Of a DNA stretch of 64,000 bases, positions 32,702 to 40,585 are shown one piece after another (position 1 is the stretch's first letter; the number at the start of each line of letters is the position of its first letter). Origin of the DNA: Amycolatopsis vastitatis (GTDB lineage Bacteria > Actinomycetota > Actinomycetes > Mycobacteriales > Pseudonocardiaceae). The notes beneath the pieces were generated by a model. That model made no database searches. It was not told the DNA's origin and saw only the letters and a list, made by a program, of their open reading frames with translations. The position numbers and the translations under genes are program-made. The DNA lies in assembly GCF_002234595.1 (NCBI RefSeq), contig NZ_NMUL01000030.1, forward strand, positions 124,001-188,000, given 5' to 3'.

Positions 32702-32712
32702 AGCCGCCGTGG

Positions 32713-33360
32713 TCACGACCTGGTGGCCAAGCCGGCCCGGTAGGCGATGATCACGAGGTGGACGCGGTCGCGGGCGTTCAGTTTGGCGAGCAGGCTCCGG
32801 ATGTGGGTCTTCACGGTGCCGGGGCCGATCGAGAGGGCCCGGGCGATCTCGGCGTTGGCCAGTCCTTCGGCGACGAGGGTGAGGACCTGCCGTTCGCGGC
32901 CGGTGATCCCGCGCAGGTCGGCGGTTTCCCGGCGGTGGGGGCGCGCGGCGAAGTCGTCGATGAGGCGACGGGTGACGCTGGGTGCGAGCAAGGCGTCGCC
33001 GCCGGCCACGACCCGGATCGCGCTCAGCAGGTCCCGTGGGGGTGTGTCCTTGAGCAGGAAGCCGCTGGCGCCCGCCCTCAACGCCGTGTAGACGTACTCG
33101 TCCAGGTCGAACGTGGTGAGGATGAGGATCCTCGACGTCGTTTCGGCGGTGATCAGGCCGGTGGCGTGCAGGCCGTCCATCCCGGGCATGCGGATGTCCA
33201 TCAGCACCACGTCCGGCCGGTGGCGGCGAGTGAGGCCGACCGCGTCCACACCGGTCGCCGCGGCCCCGACCACGGTGAGATCCTCGGCGGAGTCGACGAT
33301 CCCGCACAGTCCTACCCGGACGAGCTGCTGGTCGTCGACGACGAGGACCCGGATGCTCAC
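32713..33360 (-). CDS. NarL/LuxR-type response regulator
   Basis: The 215-residue protein starts at GTG 33360, overlapping the kinase stop by GTGA. It has a receiver domain (VLVVDDQQLVRVGL, phospho-acceptor Asp in VVLMDIRMPGMDG about residue 54, and Lys in GFLLKDTPPRDLL). A C-terminal LuxR helix-turn-helix follows (ITGRERQVLTLVAEGLANAEIA, KTHIRSLLAKLNARDR). Together with the adjacent kinase it forms a two-component system. Nothing in sequence links it to the CoA pathway. Likely targets are nearby, such as the secreted hydrolase at 34557. Confidence 0.95.
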   Translation of the reverse strand: MSIRVLVVDDQQLVRVGLCGIVDSAEDLTVVGAAATGVDAVGLTRRHRPDVVLMDIRMPGMDGLHATGLITAETTSRILILTTFDLDEYVYTALRAGASGFLLKDTPPRDLLSAIRVVAGGDALLAPSVTRRLIDDFAARPHRRETADLRGITGRERQVLTLVAEGLANAEIARALSIGPGTVKTHIRSLLAKLNARDRVHLVIIAYRAGLATRS

Positions 33361-34424
33361 GCGGACTCCACCAGCCGGGCCGTGACCCGGAAACCGCCTT
33401 CCGGCAACGGTTTCGCGCTGAACTCGCCGCCGTACAGCCCGGCTCGCTCGCGCATGCCGGTGATGCCGTGCCCGGTTCCCGCGGGCCCAGCCCGGCCGTG
33501 GTCGGTGATCTCGACGCTGACGTCGTCGTCGCCGTAGTGGATCCGGAGCCGGCACGTCGAGGTGCCGGCGTGCTTGACCACGTTGGTGAGCGCTTCCTGC
33601 ACGATCCGGTAAGCGGCCAGGTCGACCCCCGGTGCCAGTGGCCGTGGGGTGCCGCTGACGGACAGTTCGACCTCGACAGCGGCCTGCTCGAGCAGCCGGT
33701 CGAGCACCGCGAGCCCGGGTGCGGGCGTGAGTGACGGCCGGTCGCCGCCCCGCAGCACACCGAGCAGCCGTCGCATCTCGGTGAGCGTCTCCCGGCCCGT
33801 GACCTCGATCGCGGCGAGCGCTTCCCGGGCTTTTTCGGGCTGGTCGTCCAGCACGAGAGTGCCGTAGCCGGCCTGGACGGTGATCACGCTGATGCTGTGG
33901 GCGACCACGTCGTGCAGTTCCCTGGCTATGCGCAGGCGTTCCTCGACGACTTCGGCTTGCCTGGCGCGGGACTCATGCGCGCGGTGGCGCCCGACGGCGT
34001 AGCCGACGGTCCAGACGATCGCCACGGCCAGTGGTGCGGACATCTCGCCGTACGAGAGGACCATCGTGGTCAGTGCGGCGCTCAACGCGGCCAGGGCGAT
34101 GGGGAGCCGGCACGTGGTGGCGACGGTGTACAGGACGTAGGACCACGAGAACAGGCTCAGCCACACCGGTGGCGGCATCGCGGCGGCGATCACGAGTGCG
34201 GCAGCCGCGGGCACCGGATACCGGCGGCGCAGCGCGATGGCCAGGGAGGTCAGCACGACACCGGCCCAACTCGGCTCCGCGAGGACGGCCAGCAGTCCGG
34301 CTGGGCTCAGGCGCAGGCCGGAGTACGCGCCGAACAACGCGATCAGGCCGTATCCGGCGGCGACCACACAGTCCCCGGCGACCCAGTGGCCGGGTCGTAG
34401 CCGCCTGAGCAGCGGAGGGTGCAT
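33357..34424 (-). CDS. Sensor histidine kinase (HisKA_3 type)
   Basis: The protein is about 355 residues from ATG 34424; an in-frame ATG at 34463 would add 13 residues. Several hydrophobic segments in the first about 150 residues (for example VVAAGYGLIALFGAY and WVGLTSLAIAL-like stretches) place it in the membrane without a large outer sensor domain. The dimerisation/phosphoacceptor motif is ARELHDVVAHSISVI, and the ATP domain shows LTNVVKHAGTSTC and GHGITGMRERAGLYGG. It pairs with the response regulator (GTGA overlap). The family often senses envelope stress or antibiotics in actinomycetes. It is divergent from the secreted lipase-like gene. Confidence 0.92.
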   Translation of the reverse strand: MHPPLLRRLRPGHWVAGDCVVAAGYGLIALFGAYSGLRLSPAGLLAVLAEPSWAGVVLTSLAIALRRRYPVPAAAALVIAAAMPPPVWLSLFSWSYVLYTVATTCRLPIALAALSAALTTMVLSYGEMSAPLAVAIVWTVGYAVGRHRAHESRARQAEVVEERLRIARELHDVVAHSISVITVQAGYGTLVLDDQPEKAREALAAIEVTGRETLTEMRRLLGVLRGGDRPSLTPAPGLAVLDRLLEQAAVEVELSVSGTPRPLAPGVDLAAYRIVQEALTNVVKHAGTSTCRLRIHYGDDDVSVEITDHGRAGPAGTGHGITGMRERAGLYGGEFSAKPLPEGGFRVTARLVESA

Positions 34425-34556
34425 GCGGTGAAGCGTAGCCGCGCCGATGACGGAGCACGTCATCCTCGCGGCCTATGCCCGGGGGAAGAGGACACGGTCG
34501 GATTTCCGTCCGTGGGGAGGCGACCCGCCCGGGCGTTCCCGGCAGTGTTGCCTGCC

Positions 34557-35705
34557 ATGAAATCGTTTCTTCTCGTCGCTGTCGTGGCCGGGGCGATGGC
34601 CGCGCCGCCCGCACCGTCGCCATCGCCGCCTCCGGTGCAGCTGACCCTGCCGGGGCCGACCGGGCCGTATTCCGTCGGGACCGTGCCGCTGCATCTCGTC
34701 GATCCGGCCCGGCACGACCCGTGGGATCCCTCGGGCGCGCCACGGGAGCTGATGATCAGCCTGTGGTATCCGGCGCGGTCGACGGCGGGGCTGCGGCGGG
34801 CACCCTGGCTGCCGCCGGCCGCCGCGGCTCAGTTCGTCCGGGACAACGGACTCCAGCCCGACGCCGTGAAAGTGCCGGTGACGCACGGATACACCGGTGC
34901 ACCCGTGCGTCACTGCGGGAGCAGGCTTCCGGTCGTGGTGTACTCGCACGGCAACGGCGGGTCCCGTTCGGACAGCACGATCGTGGTGGAGGAGCTGGCC
35001 AGCCGCGGGTACTTCGTCGTCACCGTCGACCACACCGGCGACTCGCTGACCGAGTTCCCCGATGGCCGGGTCGCGGGTTCGGCGCCGTACAGCCCGGAGA
35101 ACGCCGCCGCCATCCGAGAGGCCCGGGTGGCGGACATCCGGTTCGTCCTGGACAAGCTGGCGGTCCTGAATGCCGGCGGCAACCCGTCCGGCAGTGCGCT
35201 GCCGGACGGCTTGACCGATGCGATGGACCTGGGAAGCGTGGGGATGTTCGGGTACTCCGCGGGCGGCCCCACCACGGCGTCCACGATGTACGCCGACGGC
35301 CGGATCAAAGCCGGCCTGAGCCTCGACGGCCCGGTCTTCGGCCCGGTGACCGACGCCGGTCTCGACCGCCCGTACATGCTCGTCGACGCCAGAGCGTCCC
35401 GTGCGGCCATTCCGGAGCTGCAGACCTTCTGGGAACACCTGCGCGGCTGGCGGCTCGACATCGGCATGCAGGGCGCGAAGCACCTGACCTACAGCGACTA
35501 CGTGACGCTGATCCCGCAGGCCGCCAGCCTGCTGGGGTGGAGTCCGGAGCAGGTCGAGCAGCAGATCGGTGCCGTGGTCCCGGCCCGGGCCATCGCCGTC
35601 CAGCGGGCCTATCCGGCCGCGTTCTTCGACCTGCACCTGCGGCACCGCGGTCACCTGCTGGACCGGCCGTCCCCGCTCTTCCCGGAGGTGCGCTTCATTC
35701 CCTGA
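34557..35705 (+). CDS. Secreted PAF-acetylhydrolase-like alpha/beta hydrolase
   Basis: The 382-residue protein is taken from ATG 34557 because MKSFLLVAVVAGAMAAPPA is a good Sec signal peptide; the open frame extends 46 codons upstream. The mature enzyme has ELMISLWYPA, PVVVYSHGNGGSRSD (oxyanion region), the nucleophile elbow GMFGYSAGGPT (GxSxG, about residue 230) and a C-terminal RHRGHLLD with a candidate His. This is the layout of bacterial platelet-activating-factor acetylhydrolase/lipase proteins. It is probably exported and hydrolyses an ester outside the cell. It is divergent from the two-component genes and ends at a double hairpin. Confidence 0.88.
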   Translation: MKSFLLVAVVAGAMAAPPAPSPSPPPVQLTLPGPTGPYSVGTVPLHLVDPARHDPWDPSGAPRELMISLWYPARSTAGLRRAPWLPPAAAAQFVRDNGLQPDAVKVPVTHGYTGAPVRHCGSRLPVVVYSHGNGGSRSDSTIVVEELASRGYFVVTVDHTGDSLTEFPDGRVAGSAPYSPENAAAIREARVADIRFVLDKLAVLNAGGNPSGSALPDGLTDAMDLGSVGMFGYSAGGPTTASTMYADGRIKAGLSLDGPVFGPVTDAGLDRPYMLVDARASRAAIPELQTFWEHLRGWRLDIGMQGAKHLTYSDYVTLIPQAASLLGWSPEQVEQQIGAVVPARAIAVQRAYPAAFFDLHLRHRGHLLDRPSPLFPEVRFIP

Positions 35706-35721
35706 CAGTCCGCGCTGGGTA

Positions 35722-35808
35722 CCCGGCCGCCGCGCTTCATCGATGGGGGGACGCGGCGGCCGGGCTGCTCGGGGGCCACCTCGCCGGGGGATGGGCGGCG
35801 AGGTGGCC
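35722..35808. terminator. Tandem GC hairpins between convergent genes
   Basis: Two strong stem-loops lie in the 110-base gap between convergent genes. The first has perfect 13-base arms CCCGGCCGCCGCG (35722-35734) and 35752-35764. The second has perfect 12-base arms GGCCACCTCGCC (35774-35785) and 35797-35808. They probably terminate transcription from both sides. Confidence 0.8.
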
Positions 35809-35815
35809 GTCGTGG

Positions 35816-37000
35816 TCAGTCCTCCAGGACCGAGAGGGCGTTGTCGCGCAGGAACTTCCGGCGGTTCTCGTCGCCGAGGCCGCTCATCCGGTCGTAGAAG
35901 TCGGCCGGCTCGGCCAGCCCTTCGGCGTGCGGCCAGTCCGAGCCCATCACGAGCGAGTCGGCGGTGCCCAGCCGGTCGACCAAGCCCACGATGTCGTCCT
36001 CCGGGTACGGCACGACCTTGACGTGCTTGTGGAAGATCCGGCTCGGGCGCTCGGGCAGCTGGCCGCCGAGCCACACGCCGTTGCGGCCCATGCCGCGGCT
36101 CTTGTCCATGTGCTTCAGGAAGTGCGGGACCCACTCGGCGCCGAACTCGCTGACCACGACCTGGATGTCCGGGAACCGGCCGAAGAGGTTGTCGAAGATC
36201 AGCGCCGACAGCGTGTCGGTGATCGGTCGCTCGCCGTAGGTGTTCTGCCACTGCCAGGCCGAGAACTGGAACGGCGGCACCAGCCCCCAGCCCCACTGGG
36301 ACGCCACATTGGACTGGTAGTGGAACTCGGAGATGTGGAACGCGACGCGCGCCTTCGCCTCGTTGACCCGCGACCAGATCGGGTCGAAGTACGGGTCGCC
36401 GGGGGAGCGGCCGTACGCCGGTCCCGCGGGCAGCAGGATGAACCGGGCGCCGGCGTCGAGCACGGTGTCCAGCTCCGCCACGGCCCGGTCGAGGTCGCGT
36501 AGGGACAGCATCGCGGGCGCGTAGATCCGGTCCTTGTAGTTGAAGCCCCAGTCCTCGTCGATCCAGCGGTTGAACGAGTGCAGGTTGTCGTACAGCGGGT
36601 CAATCCCGTCCAGGTACGCCTCCGCCATCAGCGCCCAGCCGCCCGGGTACATCAGCGCGCGTTCGATCTGCTGCTCGTCCATCTTGGCCAGCCGGGCGTC
36701 GTGCCGGAGGTACTCGTCCTTGATGTCCTCGAAGAAGCGCTCGGAATCGGACTCCACACCCAGCGACCGCTGCCGGAGCATCTCGGCCAGCGAACCCGGC
36801 ACGTACGCCTTGTCCAAGTCGTTCTCCAGGGCGTTGACGATCTTGTGGTTGGCGAGCAGCACCTTCTTGCCCGAGGCCAGCCGGACCGTCTGGATCGCGC
36901 TGTCCTTCTTGGCCTCCGGCATGAACCGGGTGAAGCAGTCCTCGGTCTCGTAGGAATGGGTGTCGAAGTCGATCATCTTGTAGGGCAGCTGATCAGCCAT
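35816..37000 (-). CDS. Amidohydrolase-2 family metal-dependent hydrolase/decarboxylase
   Basis: The 394-residue protein starts at ATG 37000 after GAGGAG. It opens with KMIDFDTHSYETEDCF, the DxHxxE-type metal site. VAFHISEFHYQ and FPDIQVVVSEFGAEWVPHFL follow, then the terminal metal Asp motif LVMGSDWPHAEGLAEP. It is the second amidohydrolase-2 enzyme of the window and differs clearly from 29565-30689, so the two may do successive ring or side-chain hydrolysis or decarboxylation steps. It follows the TetR gene by 20 bases on the same strand and is probably co-transcribed with it from the box at 37644-37678. Confidence 0.88.
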   Translation of the reverse strand: MADQLPYKMIDFDTHSYETEDCFTRFMPEAKKDSAIQTVRLASGKKVLLANHKIVNALENDLDKAYVPGSLAEMLRQRSLGVESDSERFFEDIKDEYLRHDARLAKMDEQQIERALMYPGGWALMAEAYLDGIDPLYDNLHSFNRWIDEDWGFNYKDRIYAPAMLSLRDLDRAVAELDTVLDAGARFILLPAGPAYGRSPGDPYFDPIWSRVNEAKARVAFHISEFHYQSNVASQWGWGLVPPFQFSAWQWQNTYGERPITDTLSALIFDNLFGRFPDIQVVVSEFGAEWVPHFLKHMDKSRGMGRNGVWLGGQLPERPSRIFHKHVKVVPYPEDDIVGLVDRLGTADSLVMGSDWPHAEGLAEPADFYDRMSGLGDENRRKFLRDNALSVLED

Positions 37001-37020
37001 CGTGGGTCTCCTCGTCTTGG

Positions 37021-37596
37021 TCAGCAGGTGAGGTCTTGGCAGTGGGCGAACGCTTGCCCGGTCAGGTCCGCGATGGACCCGTCGGCGTGGTGCCCGGCGC
37101 GCAGCGCGCTGGTGAGGCAGGACACCGCGACCGCGGCCACCAGGGTGTGGCCGAGGTCCGGGCGGCCGGCACCGGCCTCGCGCGCCAGCTGCCCGGCGAT
37201 CTCCCGTTCCCAGCGCAGCCGCAGCCGGAGGCTGCGGGCCTCCAGCGCCGGCGTGGTCATGACCAGGTGGGTCAGCCGCTGGCCGCCGGTGGCCGGGTCG
37301 GCGACCGCGTGGTGGGCGAACCGGCACACCGGCTCGGCGAGCGCCGCCACGCTGCGACGGCGATCGCTCCGGGCGGCCACCAGGGCGACGAGCGTCTGCG
37401 CGGCGGTCTCCTCGCCGCTGAACAGCACGTCCTCCTTCGCGCGGAAGTACCGGAAGAACGTCGCACTGGAGATCCCCGCCCTGGCGGCGATCTGCTCCAC
37501 CGTCGTGTGGTCGTAGCCGTGTCGTTCGAACAGCTCGAGCGCGGCGGTTTCGACCTCGGCCGCGGTCCGCAGCCGGTTGCGCTCCCGCAGTGTCAT
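37021..37596 (-). CDS. TetR-family transcriptional regulator
   Basis: The 191-residue protein has a canonical TetR helix-turn-helix (ALELFERHGYDHTTVEQIAA, RAGISSATFFRYFRAKEDVL, residues about 15-55) and a helical C-domain. It is divergent from the DUF35/Ltp operon with an AT-rich box between, and is followed by an amidohydrolase gene on its own strand. Being divergent from the largest catabolic operon, it is a strong candidate for the repressor that binds the TAACT-type boxes; the TetR at 1117 is the other. Confidence 0.92.
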   Translation of the reverse strand: MTLRERNRLRTAAEVETAALELFERHGYDHTTVEQIAARAGISSATFFRYFRAKEDVLFSGEETAAQTLVALVAARSDRRRSVAALAEPVCRFAHHAVADPATGGQRLTHLVMTTPALEARSLRLRLRWEREIAGQLAREAGAGRPDLGHTLVAAVAVSCLTSALRAGHHADGSIADLTGQAFAHCQDLTC

Positions 37597-37643
37597 GGCT
37601 GCGATGCTATGTCGGCTTGAGAGACCCTCGCAAGAGTTTGAGC

Positions 37644-37678
37644 TTAATTATCTAACTAAAAGATATGGATAGATGATT
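37644..37678. promoter_or_regulatory. AT-rich box 9, divergent TetR / DUF35-Ltp operon
   Basis: TTAATTATCTAACTAAAAG followed by ATATGGATAGATGATT fills the middle of the 105-base divergent gap. It carries the ATTATCTAACTA core shared with boxes 6, 7 and 14. A rightward start at 37702 lies 24 bases away. Confidence 0.65.
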
Positions 37679-37701
37679 CAGCTACTGCTAGCCTGGGTCG
37701 C

Positions 37702-38124
37702 ATGACGACGCAGGTGGCCGTCGCGGACGGCCTGTTCACGTGGCCGTCGCGTGAACCGAGGCTGATCGCCTCCCGGGGGGACGACGGCGTCCTCTCCTTT
37801 CCCGCCCTTCCGGGCGAGGAGCGCCATCTCCTCGGCCGGCGCGGCACGCTCTGGGCGTTCACGACCCAGCAGTTCCGGCCGCCATCGCCGCCCTACGACG
37901 GCAACGACACCGACGAGACGTTCCGGCCGTACGCGCTGGGGTACGTCGAGCTGCCCGGTGAGCTGCTGGTGCAGGCGCGGTTCACCGAGGCTGATCCGGC
38001 GAAGCTGCGGATCGGGCAGCCGATGGAACTGCGGATCGTCCCGTACACCACCCGGGAGGACGGCACCGAGGTGCTCACCTACGCGTTCGCCCCGGTTTCC
38101 GAGGACGCGGAGGTGACGCCGTGA
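37702..38124 (+). CDS. DUF35 OB-fold protein lacking the zinc-ribbon cysteines
   Basis: The 140-residue protein has the DUF35 C-terminal OB-fold (GTLWAFTTQQF, YALGYVELPGELLVQARF, KLRIGQPMELRIVPY). The N-terminal rubredoxin-like ribbon has no CxxC pairs; the corresponding stretch reads RLIASRGDDGVLSFPALPG. DUF35 proteins bind acyl-CoA or support SCP-x/Ltp thiolases and aldolases. It overlaps the next gene, an Ltp-type thiolase, by GTGA, so the two should form a complex. The other DUF35 (54170) keeps its four Cys. Confidence 0.85.
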   Translation: MTTQVAVADGLFTWPSREPRLIASRGDDGVLSFPALPGEERHLLGRRGTLWAFTTQQFRPPSPPYDGNDTDETFRPYALGYVELPGELLVQARFTEADPAKLRIGQPMELRIVPYTTREDGTEVLTYAFAPVSEDAEVTP

Positions 38125-39272
38125 GCACTCCGGACGTGGCGATCGTCGGCGTCGGCCTGCACCCGTTCGGCCGCCACGGTGACAAGCTCGCCCTGCAGAT
38201 GGGGGCCGAGGCCGCCCAGGCGGCGCTGGCCGATGCCGGTACCGACTGGTCCCGGGTACGGACCGCGTACGTCGGCAGCTACGAAGTGTCCAACCCGGAC
38301 GCGATCGTCGGCAGGCTCGGCCTGACCGGCATCCCGGTGCGCGGCGTCTTCAACGGGTGCGCCACCGGTGGCACTTCGCTGCAGATGGCCGCGGCCGCCA
38401 TCCGGCACGGCGAGGCCGACGTCGCGATGGCGATCGGCATGGACAAGCATCCGCGGGGCGCGTTCGCCGCCGATCCCGCGGTGGCCGGGCTGCCCGCCTG
38501 GTACGGCCAAACCGGCCTGTTCCTCACCACCCACTTCTTCGGCACGAAGATCGGCAAGTACCTGCACGACCACGGGGTGTCGACCAGCAGCCTCGCGAAG
38601 ATCGCCGCCAAGAACCTGCGCAACGGCTCGATCACCCCGCACGCCTGGCGGCGGAAACCGCTGTCGGAGCAGGAGATCCTCGACGCTCCGGTGGTCAACC
38701 ACCCGCTGACCCGCTTCATGTACTGCGGCCCGGACGAGGGCGCGGCGGCCATCGTGCTGTGCCAGGGAGACCTGGCGCGGGAGTTCACGTCGGCTCCGGT
38801 GTACGTCCGCGCCGCGGAGCTGCGTTCCCGCCGCTTCGGCGCGTTCGAGCTGCAGAGCCCGTCGTTGCCGCTGACCAGCGCGCCGAGCCCCACCGTGGAC
38901 GCCTCTCGGGCGGCCTACGAGGTCGCGGGCATCGGCCCGGAGGACGTCCGGGTCGCCCAGCTGCAGGACACCGACGCGGGCTCGGAGCTGATCCACATGG
39001 CGGAGAACGGGTTCTGCGCCGACGGCGAGCAGGAGAAGTGGCTCGCCGAGGGCGCCACCGAGATCGGCGGCACGCTGCCCGTCAACACCGACGGCGGTCT
39101 CATCGCCCACGGCGAGCCGATCGGGGCCTCCGGGCTGCGCCAGATCTACGAAATCGTCCGGCAGCTGCAGGGCCGGGCCGGCGACCGCCAGGTCGGCGGG
39201 AACCCGGACGTCGGCTACACCCACCTCTACGGCGCGCCCGGCGCGTCCGCGGTGACGATCCTGTCCCGCTAA
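38121..39272 (+). CDS. SCP-x/Ltp-type thiolase, Cys retained
   Basis: The 383-residue protein starts at GTG 38121 within the DUF35 stop. It has the SCP-x thiolase layout: VAIVGVGLHPFGRHGDKLAL, VFNGCATGGTSLQ with the nucleophile-position Cys (about residue 81), PEDVRVAQLQDTDAGSEL, and GGLIAHGEPIGASGLRQIYE with the His motif. Because Cys and His are kept, it may be a true 3-ketoacyl-CoA thiolase for branched or cyclic substrates, in contrast with 53025-54170. An Ltp2-like aldolase role cannot be excluded. The operon continues into an SDR 28 bases downstream. Confidence 0.88.
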   Translation: MSTPDVAIVGVGLHPFGRHGDKLALQMGAEAAQAALADAGTDWSRVRTAYVGSYEVSNPDAIVGRLGLTGIPVRGVFNGCATGGTSLQMAAAAIRHGEADVAMAIGMDKHPRGAFAADPAVAGLPAWYGQTGLFLTTHFFGTKIGKYLHDHGVSTSSLAKIAAKNLRNGSITPHAWRRKPLSEQEILDAPVVNHPLTRFMYCGPDEGAAAIVLCQGDLAREFTSAPVYVRAAELRSRRFGAFELQSPSLPLTSAPSPTVDASRAAYEVAGIGPEDVRVAQLQDTDAGSELIHMAENGFCADGEQEKWLAEGATEIGGTLPVNTDGGLIAHGEPIGASGLRQIYEIVRQLQGRAGDRQVGGNPDVGYTHLYGAPGASAVTILSR

Positions 39273-39300
39273 CGCAGTGAAAAGCGAAAGGTGATGGCGA

Positions 39301-40062
39301 ATGGACATCCGTGACGGGGTCGCCCTGGTGACCGGCGGAGCGTCCGGGCTCGGCCTGGCGACCACGCAGGCCCTTCTCGGCGCGGGCGCGCGCGTGGTGA
39401 TCGTCGACCTGCCCGGCTCGGACGGCGCGCAGGTCGCCGCCGGGCTCGGCGAGAACGTCCGGTTCGCGCCCGCCGACGTGCGCGACCCCGAGCAGGTCTC
39501 GGCCGCGCTCGACGTCGCGGACTCCCTCGGCGCCCTGCGGGTGACGGTCAACTGCGCGGGCACCGGCAACGCCGTCCGGATGCTCGGCCGCAACGGCGTC
39601 TTCCCGCTGCCGGAGTTCACCCGGATCGTCGAGATCAACCTGATCGGCACGTTCAACGTGATCCGGCTCGCCGCGGAGCGGATGGCGAAGCAGGAACTGC
39701 TCGGCGAAGAGCGGGGCGTCGTGGTCAACACCGCGTCCGTGGCGGCCTTCGACGGGCAGATCGGGCAGGCGGCCTACTCCGCGTCGAAGGGCGGCGTCGT
39801 CGGCATGACCCTCCCGATCGCCCGCGACCTGGCGGGTCAGCAGATCCGGGTCGTGACCGTTGCCCCCGGGTTGTTCGACACCCCGCCGATGGCGGCCGCT
39901 CCCGAGGAACTGCGCGCGGCGCTGGGCAAGCAGGTGCCGCACCCGTCCCGGCTGGGCGATCCGGCCGAGTTCGCCGCGCTGGTCGCGCACGTCGTGGCCA
40001 ACCCGATGCTCAACGGCGAAGTGATCCGGCTCGACGGCGCGATCCGGATGAGCCCACGATGA
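39301..40062 (+). CDS. SDR, 3-hydroxyacyl-CoA dehydrogenase type II-like
   Basis: The 253-residue SDR shows VALVTGGASGLGLATTQALL, VTVNCAGTG (NAG), VNTASVAAFDGQIGQAAYSASKGGVVG with catalytic Ser, Tyr and Lys, and VAPGLFDTPPM. The layout, including the FPLPEFTRIVEINLIGTFNV stretch, is typical of HSD17B10/type II 3-hydroxyacyl-CoA dehydrogenases. These oxidise 2-methyl-3-hydroxyacyl-CoA and steroid-like alcohols with NAD. It would supply the ketoacyl-CoA for the thiolases in the same operon. The DoxX gene overlaps its stop by ATGA. Confidence 0.92.
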   Translation: MDIRDGVALVTGGASGLGLATTQALLGAGARVVIVDLPGSDGAQVAAGLGENVRFAPADVRDPEQVSAALDVADSLGALRVTVNCAGTGNAVRMLGRNGVFPLPEFTRIVEINLIGTFNVIRLAAERMAKQELLGEERGVVVNTASVAAFDGQIGQAAYSASKGGVVGMTLPIARDLAGQQIRVVTVAPGLFDTPPMAAAPEELRAALGKQVPHPSRLGDPAEFAALVAHVVANPMLNGEVIRLDGAIRMSPR

Positions 40063-40571
40063 CCACTGTGGACACGGCAGCGCTGCTCGTCCGGCTCGTG
40101 GTCGGGGCGACGATGGGCGCGCACGGGTACAACCACCTGTGGGGTGGCGGCGGGGTCGACGGCACCGCCCGCTGGTTCTCCTCGCTCGGCATGCGCCCGG
40201 CGCGGCTGCACGCGATCCTCAGCGGCGCGGGCGAGCTGGCCGCGGGCGCGGCGCTCGTGCTGGGCCTGTTCACGCCCCTCGCGGCGGCGTTCGTGGTCGG
40301 GACGATGGCGGTCGCCGGGATCACCGCCCACCGGGCCAACGGCTTCTTCGTGTTCAAGGACGGCTACGAGTACGTCCTGATGATCGCCGTGATCTGTGCG
40401 GCGCTCGCGCTCGTGGGCCCGGGCCGGATTTCCCTGGACCACGCCATCGGCTGGGACGGGGCCCTGGCCGGAGGCGCCGGGCTGGCGATCGCCGCCGGGG
40501 GCGGGCTGCTCGGCGCCGTCGTGCTGCTCGCCGCGACCTGGCGTCCCCAACGAGTCCAAACGGGACAGTGA
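40059..40571 (+). CDS. DoxX-family membrane protein
   Basis: The 170-residue protein has about four hydrophobic segments (LLVRLVVGATMGAHGYNHLW, ILSGAGELAAGAALVLGLF, YVLMIAVICAALALVG and a final LAIAAGGGLLGAVVLLAA). The DoxX pattern is clear in GAHGYNHLWGGGG and SGAGELAAG. DoxX proteins are integral membrane proteins of uncertain function, linked to quinone-dependent oxidation or redox protection. Placement between an SDR (ATGA overlap) and a thiolase is unusual. It may help pass electrons or shuttle a hydrophobic intermediate at the membrane. Confidence 0.88.
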   Translation: MTTVDTAALLVRLVVGATMGAHGYNHLWGGGGVDGTARWFSSLGMRPARLHAILSGAGELAAGAALVLGLFTPLAAAFVVGTMAVAGITAHRANGFFVFKDGYEYVLMIAVICAALALVGPGRISLDHAIGWDGALAGGAGLAIAAGGGLLGAVVLLAATWRPQRVQTGQ

Positions 40572-40585
40572 CGGAAGGATGCGAC

